From: Agrilactobacillus composti DSM 18527 = JCM 14202
GTDB taxonomy: Bacteria > Bacillota > Bacilli > Lactobacillales > Lactobacillaceae
Assembly (NCBI RefSeq): GCF_001436375.1
Contig: NZ_AZGA01000019.1
Span: forward strand, 1 to 47,803
Direction of reading: 5' to 3'
Length of the DNA: 47,803 nt
In this document: positions 9,046-16,865 of the stretch, piece by piece
Layout: the number at the start of each line of letters is the position of its first letter
Numbering within the stretch: the stretch's first letter is position 1
Notes under the pieces: generated by a model
Seen by the model: the letters and a program-made list of their open reading frames with translations, nothing else
What the model was told of the DNA's origin: nothing
Database searches by the model: none
Translations under genes and position numbers: made by a program

Positions 9046-9744
9046 ATGATGTCACACATTATTCCAGCTGCTTCAAATGCGTTAATGATCAAGTACTTAG
9101 AATCTCAAGGCTTCACAGAAGTCTATTTGGATAGTGTCTTAGTGAGTACCCAACTATTAGGGACGGCGGACACAACTTTATTAGACACCACGGAGTACCT
9201 GAATTATGTGCAACGTTTAGCCAACGCCACCACAATGAACATTATTGCGGATGCGCCTATTGACTGTGCCCAAAGTACATCCTGGACATTACCACAAACA
9301 ATTGCCAAGCTTGAAGCCATTGGGACTCGGCGGATCATCATCGATGACCAACGTAGCCTAAATGATCCTCAAGAATTCCAAAAACAACTCCAAACTGCCC
9401 AAACAGTCATTACAAACGACGATACCCAAATTATCGCCGAATTGGATGGCTTTATTGACTATGGTATTATTGGGTTACAAGAACGAATTAGTATTGCAGA
9501 AGCTGCTGGCGTGGTGGATATTATTATCGGCCAAATTAGCAACTTAGATATTAGTGCGATTCAAAACTTATCAGTGGACCACAACATTAATTTAGTCATT
9601 GATAACCCAGAAATTAACTACAGCGCTGCTGGACAGTTAGAACCTGAATTCATCTTGGATACCTACCACGTATCCGAAGCCTTAACACGATCGGCGAAAA
9701 CAATCAGCCAGAACATGATTATCAAAATGTTCATGGGTAATTAA
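9046..9744 (+). CDS. Divergent PEP mutase/isocitrate lyase superfamily-like protein under T-box control
   Basis: A 232-residue protein whose order of segments resembles the PEP mutase/isocitrate lyase barrel: an N-terminal NALMIKYLESQGFTEVYLDS, then a D-containing strand (MNIIADAPID, about 77-86), then LPQTIAKLEAIGTRRIIIDDQ (about 94-115), then IIAELDGFIDYGIIGLQERISIAEAAGVVDIIIG. Against the family pattern, the usual DxD is reduced to DAP, EDQ is DDQ, the lid with a catalytic Lys/Cys is absent, and ARTDA is AELDG. It may be a pseudoenzyme or have a shifted activity. ATG follows AAAGGGATG; a second ATG is next to it. It is the direct target of the valine-type T-box and is followed by a terminator and ilvA, implying a link to branched-chain amino acid supply. 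Family placement is by eye only. Confidence 0.55.
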   Translation: MMSHIIPAASNALMIKYLESQGFTEVYLDSVLVSTQLLGTADTTLLDTTEYLNYVQRLANATTMNIIADAPIDCAQSTSWTLPQTIAKLEAIGTRRIIIDDQRSLNDPQEFQKQLQTAQTVITNDDTQIIAELDGFIDYGIIGLQERISIAEAAGVVDIIIGQISNLDISAIQNLSVDHNINLVIDNPEINYSAAGQLEPEFILDTYHVSEALTRSAKTISQNMIIKMFMGN

Positions 9745-9766
9745 AAAAGCCAATCAAACTTCGATG

Positions 9767-9800
9767 AAAAAGGGGTCAGCTAGCAGCTGACCCCTTTTTT
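9767..9800 (+). terminator. Terminator between the PEPM-like gene and ilvA
   Basis: GGGGTCAGCT-AGC-AGCTGACCCC, a perfect 10-pair stem flanked by A5 and T6, so it can act in both directions. No clear promoter follows it before ilvA, so ilvA may depend on partial read-through. Confidence 0.85.
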
Positions 9801-9844
9801 ATATAGATTTTCCAAAAAAAAAATTAATCTAAGGATGTGATCGA

Positions 9845-11116
9845 ATGACAGTTAAACCAGTACAAACGCTATCCGCAACTGACGTAACCAAAGCATACGA
9901 GGTGCTCAAGCCAATTGTAAGCCACACACCTTTGCAATACTGTGCTTATTTATCACAGAAATATGACTGTAACGTCTATCTCAAACGTGAGGACTTACAA
10001 GCCGTCCGCTCCTTTAAAATTCGTGGGGCTTATTATGCCATTTCCAAAACCCCCGCTGAAACCAGAAAGCGCGGTGTCGTTTGTGCTAGTGCCGGCAACC
10101 ATGCCCAAGGTGTAGCTTGGACTAGTGCCAAAATGAATATTCCAGCCACTATCTTTATGCCCACCACTACTCCCCGGCAAAAAATTGACCAAGTGAAATT
10201 CTTTGGTGGGGATAATGTCACCATCAAATTAGTGGGCGATGCTTTTGATGCCGCCAACACAGCTGCTTTAGAATTCTGCGAAAGCCACCATCAGACCTTT
10301 ATCGCGCCTTTTAACGATTTAAACACCATGGCCGGGCAAGGCAGCCTCGCTGTAGAAGTCTTCGACGATCTGAAACAAGACAACAAAACTGCCGATATCT
10401 TATTTGCAGCCGTCGGCGGGGGTGGTCTGCTCAGTGGCATCAGTACCTATACCAAGTTCGCCAGCCCCACCACCAGTGTGGTAGGTGTGGAACCAGCTGG
10501 CGCTACTTCTATGGCTGAAGCCTTTGCTGTGGGTCACCCAGTTGCTATTTCTGAAATGGACAAGTTTGTGGACGGGGCCGCTGTGCAAAAAGTGGGTACT
10601 TTGACCTACGCCACTTGTCAAGAATATGTGGACCGATTAATTCAAGTCCCAGAGGGTTTAGTCAGCACAACTATCTTAGATTTATACACTAAGTTAGCCA
10701 TTGTTGCCGAACCAGCTGGGGCTTTAAGTGTGGCCGCTTTAGAGACTTACAAAGACCATCTTGTGGGTAAAAACGTTGTTTGCGTCATCTCTGGTGGCAA
10801 TAACGACATCAATCGCATGGCCGAAATTGAAGAGCGGGCTTTGATTTATCAAGGCTTGCAACATTACTTTGTGGTGAACTTCCCCCAAAGAGCCGGCGCT
10901 TTAAAGACATTTGTCAATGCTGTCTTGAATCCTGACGATGACATCACGAAGTTTGAATACACTAAAAAAGTCAATAGCGGCATGGGGCCGGTCTTGATTG
11001 GTATCCGTTTAGGGGATGCTAAGAATCTAGGCCAGCTTTTAGCGCGCTTACATGACTTTGATCCTAAATACATCAACTTGCAAAAGAACCAAATGCTCTA
11101 CCGCATGCTGGTTTAA
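9845..11116 (+). CDS. ilvA: Threonine dehydratase, biosynthetic
   Basis: A 423-residue PLP enzyme deaminating threonine to 2-oxobutyrate, the committed step to isoleucine. The PLP lysine is K58 in RSFKIRGAYY; the phosphate-binding glycine loop is AAVGGGGLLSG near 185; a Ser/Gly-rich SGGNND motif lies near 315. From about residue 335 a single ACT-like regulatory domain follows (HYFVVNFPQRAGALKTF to the end), matching the roughly 420-residue Bacillus-type IlvA and not the shorter catabolic TdcB. AAGGATG precedes the ATG. Its neighbours ilvB and ilvC supply the next two steps; ilvD and the leu genes are not in the window. Confidence 0.93.
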   Translation: MTVKPVQTLSATDVTKAYEVLKPIVSHTPLQYCAYLSQKYDCNVYLKREDLQAVRSFKIRGAYYAISKTPAETRKRGVVCASAGNHAQGVAWTSAKMNIPATIFMPTTTPRQKIDQVKFFGGDNVTIKLVGDAFDAANTAALEFCESHHQTFIAPFNDLNTMAGQGSLAVEVFDDLKQDNKTADILFAAVGGGGLLSGISTYTKFASPTTSVVGVEPAGATSMAEAFAVGHPVAISEMDKFVDGAAVQKVGTLTYATCQEYVDRLIQVPEGLVSTTILDLYTKLAIVAEPAGALSVAALETYKDHLVGKNVVCVISGGNNDINRMAEIEERALIYQGLQHYFVVNFPQRAGALKTFVNAVLNPDDDITKFEYTKKVNSGMGPVLIGIRLGDAKNLGQLLARLHDFDPKYINLQKNQMLYRMLV

Positions 11117-11120
11117 ACCC

Positions 11121-11150
11121 AAAAAAACGGCTGCCCCTAAGGACAGCCGT
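11121..11150 (-). terminator. Terminator after tRNA-Leu (minus), also facing ilvA
   Basis: ACGGCTG and CAGCCGT form a 7-pair stem with a 10-base loop. On the minus strand it runs into T7, so it ends the tRNA-Leu transcript. On the plus side there is no T run. Confidence 0.75.
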
Positions 11151-11173
11151 CAATCAAATGTTTGTTTTGCTGA

Positions 11174-11258
11174 TGCGGGCGAGAAGACTCGAACTTCCAC
11201 GGGGATAATTCCCCACAAGATCCTTAATCTTGCGCGTCTGCCATTCCGCCACGCCCGC
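11174..11258 (-). tRNA. tRNA-Leu (anticodon AAG)
   Basis: Class II tRNA with acceptor GCGGGCG/CGCCCGC, a long variable arm (TGGGGAATTATCCCCG) and T-loop GTTCGAGTC. Anticodon stem CAAGA/TCTTG encloses the loop TTAAGGA, giving AAG after U33. Discriminator A; CCA is not encoded. An A at position 34 would be read as inosine if deaminated. Confidence 0.93.
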
Positions 11259-11287
11259 ATTGCTTTTATGCGAATCGCACAAAAACA

Positions 11288-11317
11288 ATTATATTCTATG
11301 GGCGATTGGTCTGTCAA
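11288..11317 (-). promoter_or_regulatory. Promoter of tRNA-Leu
   Basis: On the minus strand TTGACA (complement of 11312-11317) and TATAAT (complement of 11288-11293), spacing 18. Both hexamers are perfect. It gives the tRNA its own start independent of thrB. Confidence 0.8.
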
Positions 11318-11333
11318 CTAGAATCTGTAATTC

Positions 11334-12200
11334 TTAGTTGATCACCCGAGCGCCCAAGCGGTCAATGGTCAACTTTTTAACAGTACCGGCCAAGTTAGCC
11401 GCGGCTAAAGCTGCCATAACTTGCGGGGTTTGGTCTTTTTCGGCCACAGTCATCACCGTGGGCCCAGCGCCAGAGAGATAAGTCCCCACATGGGGGACTT
11501 GTTGCAGCAAATGGCGAATTTTATCCAAGTCCGGCACTAACTTACGCCGGAACTGTTCATGAAATTCATCTTGAATCATTAACCGGCTGATCAGGTCAAT
11601 ATTTTGTTGGGCGATAGCCGCCACATACACATTTCCCACCGCAGCGCCGTGAACTGCTTTACCGAAGGCTAATTTGTCTGGTAAAGCTTCACGGCTTTCT
11701 TTTGTCCTTAATTCCTGATTAGGAATATAAGCAATGAAATCCAGCTTGGGATAGGGCACTTGTAAGGCATCGCACCAATCCCCATCGTAAGTAGCAGCGA
11801 CGAAATCTCCTAAAACTGCTGGGGCCACATTATCCGGATGCCCTTCTAATTTCGTGGCTAATTGTAACAACATAGTATCATCTAAGTTCATCTGCCCTAA
11901 TTCATTGGCCAACAATAAGCCGGCCACAATGGCAGAACTACTGCTGCCCAAGCCCCGGGCTAAGGGAATATCGGAGGTAACTTTCAAATGGTGGGGGGTC
12001 AAATCCCCATTAATGGCTAAGGCGGTGCGCACCACCAAATTAAATTGATTGGTGGGCACGTTACTGCCAAAGTCATGCTCCACAAACCAGTCAGCGGATT
12101 CTTCCAACACTTCAACGACCAAGTAAGCATTCAAGGCGATACCTAATGAATCAAAGCCCGGACCACAGTTTGCAGAAGTGGCAGGTGCGATGATTCTCAT
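11334..12200 (-). CDS. thrB: Homoserine kinase
   Basis: A 288-residue GHMP-family kinase that phosphorylates homoserine for threonine synthesis. The N-terminal APATSANCGPGFDSLG and the ATP loop PLARGLGSSSSA (residues 79-90) are characteristic, and the C-terminal GAGPTVMT motif is present. The start codon overlaps the stop of hom (ATGA), so translation is coupled. thrC is not in the window; product flow toward threonine would feed ilvA nearby. The length is usual for Gram-positive ThrB. Confidence 0.95.
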   Translation of the reverse strand: MRIIAPATSANCGPGFDSLGIALNAYLVVEVLEESADWFVEHDFGSNVPTNQFNLVVRTALAINGDLTPHHLKVTSDIPLARGLGSSSSAIVAGLLLANELGQMNLDDTMLLQLATKLEGHPDNVAPAVLGDFVAATYDGDWCDALQVPYPKLDFIAYIPNQELRTKESREALPDKLAFGKAVHGAAVGNVYVAAIAQQNIDLISRLMIQDEFHEQFRRKLVPDLDKIRHLLQQVPHVGTYLSGAGPTVMTVAEKDQTPQVMAALAAANLAGTVKKLTIDRLGARVIN

Positions 12201-13486
12201 TTTTGGGCCTCCAATACTTTGTAGCTAGCTTTCAATTCAATAGAAGCTTCTTGATCGATTTGGTCGATGATGGTATGCAATTGGGCCAGGCTGATATTAT
12301 GGGTGATGGCCACGACCCGAGCTTCCTTGCCATCCGTTTCAGTTTGGACCACTTGGCTGACCGAAGTTTGCGCTTCGGTGAGGATCTGAGTCAGCTTTAA
12401 GAGTTGCCCAGGGATGTCCGGCATTTTAACTGCTATATAATAAGAAGAAAAAATTTCAGATGGTTTGGCTAGGGCCGCTTTTTGGCGGTAGCCATTGAAG
12501 GTATTGCCGCTGGTCCCTAAGACAATATTCTTGGTGGTGGCGATAATATCACTGACCACACTATTGGCCGTTGGCATCTTGCCGGCACCGGGGCCATAAA
12601 ACATGGTGGTCCCTACAGCCGCGCCCTTGACCAATACAGCATTGTTTTCATTTTGAATAGTGGCTAAGGGATGATCATTTGGCACTAACACTGGGGCCAC
12701 GGAAACGGCCAAATGGTCGTTGATTTCAGCGGATTCCCCCACCAATTTCACGGTATAGCCCATGGATTTGGCTTGTTGGATATCCACGGCATCGATCTTA
12801 TCAATCCCTTCCACGGACAAATCGGACAACTTCACATTGGTCCCGTAGGCAAATTGGGTCAAGATGATCATCTTATAAGCCGCATCGATACCCTTCACAT
12901 CATTGGTGGGATCACTTTCCGCAAAGCCTAATTCTTGGGCGGACTTCAAAGCCGCCTCATAAGTCATCCCCTTGGCCACCATTTGGGTCAAGATGTAATT
13001 GGTGGTGCCATTGACGATCCCTTTGACATCTTCAATTTGATCGGCCGCAAAACTATTGACGATGGTCCGTAAAATTGGGATGCCACCGGCCACACTGGCT
13101 TCGTAGAATAAATCGGAATGGTTAGCTTGGGCAATTTTCACCAGTTCACTCCCACGTTGGGCGATTAAATCCTTATTAGCGGTCACCACATGCTTGCCAT
13201 TTTTCAAGGCTTGGATGATGTAGTCCTTGGTGGGATCAACGCCACCCATGACTTCGACGACAATTTGGATGTCGGGATCATTTAAAACCGCATTCACATC
13301 ATCAGTGAGTTCAATGCCCAGTTCTGCAACTTCTGGATGGGCGGCCACATGTCGCACGGCAATCTTGGTAATCTCCAAGCGCCGACCGGTAATGGCCGAG
13401 ATCTTTTCTTGATGTTCCTGCATAATCTTGAGCACACCGCCACCGACAGTGCCTAAACCAAGCATACCTACTTTAATGCTTTCCAT
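12197..13486 (-). CDS. hom: Homoserine dehydrogenase
   Basis: A 429-residue enzyme reducing aspartate semialdehyde to homoserine with NAD(P)H. The Rossmann motif GLGTVGGG is at residues 10-17, the catalytic region has the family segments TANKDLIAQRG, YEASVAGGIPILRT and GIVNGTTNYIL, and a C-terminal ACT domain (from about 345, YYIAVKMPDIPGQLLKLTQIL) implies feedback control, normally by threonine. A longer reading frame opens 27 codons upstream, but GGAGG eight bases before ATG 13484-13486 fixes the start. It lies 29 bases after the SprT-like gene and overlaps thrB. Confidence 0.95.
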   Translation of the reverse strand: MESIKVGMLGLGTVGGGVLKIMQEHQEKISAITGRRLEITKIAVRHVAAHPEVAELGIELTDDVNAVLNDPDIQIVVEVMGGVDPTKDYIIQALKNGKHVVTANKDLIAQRGSELVKIAQANHSDLFYEASVAGGIPILRTIVNSFAADQIEDVKGIVNGTTNYILTQMVAKGMTYEAALKSAQELGFAESDPTNDVKGIDAAYKMIILTQFAYGTNVKLSDLSVEGIDKIDAVDIQQAKSMGYTVKLVGESAEINDHLAVSVAPVLVPNDHPLATIQNENNAVLVKGAAVGTTMFYGPGAGKMPTANSVVSDIIATTKNIVLGTSGNTFNGYRQKAALAKPSEIFSSYYIAVKMPDIPGQLLKLTQILTEAQTSVSQVVQTETDGKEARVVAITHNISLAQLHTIIDQIDQEASIELKASYKVLEAQK

Positions 13487-13515
13487 GTGTGAAACCTCCA
13501 TTAAGTTACATTTTT

Positions 13516-13980
13516 TTATGATGCTTTTTGTTGGATGGTACGTATATGTGCTAATTTGCCGCCACAAACCCCGCAGGCATAGCGGGCCGTGTTAAGTTTG
13601 CGTTGCCGGAGATATTGTTTGTGGCAGTTGGTGCATTGATACAGTTCTTGTTTTTGACCAGCCTTAGGTAAGGGTGGTGCAAAACGGCTACCGCCCACTT
13701 GGGCCAACAATTGCTTAAATTCTACACTACGGTGGTCATAGGGCAACCCTGCCAAGTGTAAATGGTAGTGACATAATTCGTGTTTGATCACCCCGGTCAA
13801 GGTAGCCACATCATAGGTGGCTAATATGCGGGGGTTGATATCAATGTGGTGGTCGGCTAAATGGTAGCGACCGCCGGTGGTTTTCAACCGGGCATTGAAG
13901 TTTGCCTGGTGGGTAAAAGGCCGTTGAAAAGCCTGCAACGAAATTTGTTGGATCAATGCTGTGAGTTCTTGATCAGTCAC
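13516..13980 (-). CDS. SprT-like metallopeptidase-fold protein
   Basis: A 154-residue SprT-family protein. The zinc motif HELCHYH (H67, E68, H71) is intact, and a zinc ribbon follows with two Cys pairs (CTNCH and CGVCGG, about 115-139). The bacterial role of the family is not well defined; relatives process or bind DNA-linked proteins. It begins with GTG at 13978-13980, overlapping the end of tex by 8 bases, with only a weak ribosome binding site, which points to translational coupling. The tex-sprT order recurs in lactobacilli. Confidence 0.85.
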   Translation of the reverse strand: MTDQELTALIQQISLQAFQRPFTHQANFNARLKTTGGRYHLADHHIDINPRILATYDVATLTGVIKHELCHYHLHLAGLPYDHRSVEFKQLLAQVGGSRFAPPLPKAGQKQELYQCTNCHKQYLRQRKLNTARYACGVCGGKLAHIRTIQQKAS

Positions 13981-16171
13981 CGCTAACCGCCCGCTTTTGT
14001 TTGTTAGGATCTAACATGGTCAATTGGACCCGCTCGCGCTTCACATCCACACTTAAGACCCACACATCCACGATATCCCCCACAGCCACCACTTGGCTGG
14101 GGTCTTTAATGAAGTGATTGGTCAATTGAGAAATGTGCACCAGGCCATCATGCTTCACACCAATGTCCACGAAGGCGCCAAAATCCACCACATTGCGCAC
14201 GGTGCCCTGTAAGGCCATCTTGGGTTTTAAGTCTGCGATGGTCAACACATCTTGCCGTAATAAAGGTGCGGGGATATCATCCCGTAAGTCTCGACCTGGT
14301 TTGGCTAAACTAGCTTGAATATCCGTCAAGGTGGCCGCCCCCACGTCCAGCGTTTCGGCCATGCTGGCAAGGTCCACTTTTTGTAAAGCGGCTTGCAGGG
14401 CTGGTGTGCCCACATCGGTCAAGCTAAAGCCCAAAGCTTTTAAGAAGGCTTTGGCTACGGGGTAGCTTTCCGGATGGATATCGGTATTGTCCAGGGGATT
14501 TTTACCATCAATAATCCGCAGGAAACCCACAGATTGTTCAAAGGCTTTGGGCCCTAAGCGGGGCACTTTCTTCAATTCTTGGCGGGCGGTAAAGGTACCC
14601 CCGTCATTGCGAAAGGCCACAATATTTTGGGCCGTGGTGGCGGTCAACCCAGAAATATGGGTCAACAATTCCGGACTGGCGGTATTTAAATTGACCCCCA
14701 CGTTGTTCACCACATCCCCCACCACGTCATCTAATTGGGCGCTGAGTTCTTTTTGGGACACATCGTGTTGGTATTGCCCTACCCCGACAGCTTCCGGGTC
14801 GATCTTCAGCAATTCCGCCAAAGGATCTTGCAGGCGCCGGGCGATACTGACGGCACTACGCTCTTCCACGTGAAAATCCGGGAATTCTTTGCGGGCATTG
14901 TCACTGGCGGAATAAACTGAAGCGCCAGCCTCGTTGACGATCACAAAGTAGACTTGCCGTTTCAAGGTTTTTAAGACACTAGCCACAAATTCCACGGATT
15001 CTCGACTAGCTGTCCCATTGCCAATGGCGATCATTTCCACCTTATTTTTTTCCAGGAAGTCTTTAAATAAGCCAGGGGCCGCGTGGCGTTTAGCGGCTGG
15101 GGCGGGATGATGGGGATAAATCACCAATTTATCTAAGAACTTCCCAGTGCCATCCACCACGGCTAATTTACAACCGGTCCGGTAAGCTGGGTCAAAGCCC
15201 AAGACAATGCGGCCCTTCATTGGGGGTTGCAACAGCAGGTGCTTCAAGTTTTCCCCGAAGACGTCAATGGCCTTGGCATCAGCTTCGGCCTTTAAAGCCC
15301 CGCGAATTTCTCGCGCAATGGCTGGGGCAATAAAGCGTTGGTAGCCATCCCATACTGCGTCTTGCACCAGGGGTGCCACAGCACTATTGGCATTTTTCAG
15401 ATAAAGTTGATCTAAATGCCACTTGATGCGGTTTTCTGACACCACTAAATTGACTTTTAAAACGCCTTCTTTTTCCCCACGATTGATGGCCAGGATCCGA
15501 TGGGAAACTAATTTTTTGATGGGTTCATCAAAATCATAGTAAATTTCATAAACGCCCTTTTCATCCAAGGCCTTATCCTTCACCGTGCTAGTCAAATGGC
15601 CATTGTTTTCGGTAAATGTCCGCACCCAAGCCCGCAGGTCCGCTTCGTCAGAAACGAATTCGGCGATGATTTCATGGACCCCGGCGGCCACCGCCTCAGT
15701 GTCCGGCAGTTCTTTAGCGGAATCCACATATTTTTCTAAGGCACTTTGCAATTGGGCTTCTGTGGTTAAATCCTGTTGCATGAGTTGCAGGGTCAAGGGT
15801 TCTAAGCCCCGCTCCTTGGCGATGGTGGCCTTGGTGCGGCGTTTCTTCTTATAAGGCAGATATAAATCTTCAATGGTCTGAAGTTTATCGGCCTGTTGAA
15901 CTTTTTGGCGTAATTCTGGGGTCAACTTGCCCTGTTCGTCAATGTTGTTCAGCACTTCGGTCCGGCGCTTTTCCAGATTTTCTAAGTAATTATAAGTATG
16001 TTCAATCTCCCGAATTTGCACTTCATCTAAAGAACCGGTGCGTTCTTTCCGATACCGGGCAATGAAGGGTACGGTGTTGCCATCGTCTAATAAACCCAAA
16101 ACAGCATTGATTTGTTTGCGCTGATATTGGTGCAATTGGGTGGCGGTTAAGTTGATAATATCGTTATCCAT
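13973..16171 (-). CDS. tex: Tex-family RNA-binding transcription accessory protein
   Basis: A 732-residue Tex protein. An N-terminal helical region contains VPFIARYRKERTGSLDEVQIREIE; a YqgF/RNase H-like domain follows (VLGFDPAYRTGCKLAVVDGTG, about 325-350), then helix-hairpin-helix segments (VGVNLNTASPELLTHISGL and the following repeat), and a C-terminal S1 domain (LQGTVRNVVDFGAFVDIGVKHDGLVHIS). Tex proteins bind nucleic acids and influence transcription. I place the start at ATG 16169-16171, preceded by AGAGG, rather than the TTG nine codons upstream. It leads a probable unit tex-sprT-hom-thrB. Confidence 0.93.
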   Translation of the reverse strand: MDNDIINLTATQLHQYQRKQINAVLGLLDDGNTVPFIARYRKERTGSLDEVQIREIEHTYNYLENLEKRRTEVLNNIDEQGKLTPELRQKVQQADKLQTIEDLYLPYKKKRRTKATIAKERGLEPLTLQLMQQDLTTEAQLQSALEKYVDSAKELPDTEAVAAGVHEIIAEFVSDEADLRAWVRTFTENNGHLTSTVKDKALDEKGVYEIYYDFDEPIKKLVSHRILAINRGEKEGVLKVNLVVSENRIKWHLDQLYLKNANSAVAPLVQDAVWDGYQRFIAPAIAREIRGALKAEADAKAIDVFGENLKHLLLQPPMKGRIVLGFDPAYRTGCKLAVVDGTGKFLDKLVIYPHHPAPAAKRHAAPGLFKDFLEKNKVEMIAIGNGTASRESVEFVASVLKTLKRQVYFVIVNEAGASVYSASDNARKEFPDFHVEERSAVSIARRLQDPLAELLKIDPEAVGVGQYQHDVSQKELSAQLDDVVGDVVNNVGVNLNTASPELLTHISGLTATTAQNIVAFRNDGGTFTARQELKKVPRLGPKAFEQSVGFLRIIDGKNPLDNTDIHPESYPVAKAFLKALGFSLTDVGTPALQAALQKVDLASMAETLDVGAATLTDIQASLAKPGRDLRDDIPAPLLRQDVLTIADLKPKMALQGTVRNVVDFGAFVDIGVKHDGLVHISQLTNHFIKDPSQVVAVGDIVDVWVLSVDVKRERVQLTMLDPNKQKRAVSGD

Positions 16172-16240
16172 AAAAACCTCTAATTCTTCCTCAGTCAAAT
16201 CGAATATTAAATAGATTCTAACACAATTCTAATGGTTAAG

Positions 16241-16274
16241 AAAAGCGTGACAAGACCAATTGGCCCCATCACGC
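16241..16274 (-). terminator. Terminator after the small helical protein gene
   Basis: On the minus strand GCGTGA...TCACGC with an inner GGCCAATTGGTC is followed by TTTTCTT. Confidence 0.65.
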
Positions 16275-16282
16275 ACAAAAAA

Positions 16283-16717
16283 TTACATTAATTGTGTTAA
16301 CTTTTGGATGTACTTGCTGATTTTTTCAGATGCTTCATCTTGGGCTTTTTCAGCAGCCGCAAAGGCACTTTTAGAGATGGTGCGGTTGTCTTGCATACTG
16401 TCCACCATGGCTTGGCAGCCATCTACAAAATCTTGGTAGGCGGATACTAAATTAAATTGGGTCCCCGCAACCCGGGCTGGGGCTGGGGTCTTCTTCAATT
16501 TATTCAATTGGTCTTTGTAGCTGTCCGTGCCCCGTTGGAAATGTTCTTGAATGGCCCAGTAGTCATCTGAGGGGATGTCAGCCACTGTGTCAGTTTCAAC
16601 GGCTTTTTTTAACTTTTCAAAGTCCCCGTTTAAATCTGATTGGTTATCTTCTAAGTTCTGAACTAGCCCGTTGATCATCTGGGCATAACGTACCGCTTTT
16701 TGTTGTATTTTATTCAT
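16283..16717 (-). CDS. Conserved hypothetical helical protein
   Basis: A 144-residue protein I do not recognise. It is Gln/Lys/Asp-rich, has no signal peptide or membrane segment, and is predicted mostly alpha-helical with a heptad-like C-terminal tail (AAAEKAQDEASEKISKYIQ). One Cys (in DGCQAM). GGAGG nine bases before ATG 16715-16717 supports the start. It has its own terminator and sits downstream of the P-type ATPase terminator, so it is probably a separate unit. No function can be assigned. Confidence 0.65.
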   Translation of the reverse strand: MNKIQQKAVRYAQMINGLVQNLEDNQSDLNGDFEKLKKAVETDTVADIPSDDYWAIQEHFQRGTDSYKDQLNKLKKTPAPARVAGTQFNLVSAYQDFVDGCQAMVDSMQDNRTISKSAFAAAEKAQDEASEKISKYIQKLTQLM

Positions 16718-16815
16718 GCGCAAAAACCTCCAAGTCAATTATAGCAAATCTCAAGGGCGGTATGGGGCCAGTTTAGAAATTTTAACCCATTACCCTGAAA
16801 TAAAGCCGGTGCAAA

Positions 16816-16860
16816 AAAAGATTCAAAGTCGACAAATTGCCGATTTTGAATCTTTTTGAA
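16816..16860 (-). terminator. Terminator after the P-type ATPase gene
   Basis: AAAGATTCAAA and TTTGAATCTTT enclose a 17-19 base loop; T7 follows on the minus strand. A-rich on the other flank, so possibly bidirectional. Confidence 0.75.
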
Positions 16861-16865
16861 TGCTT

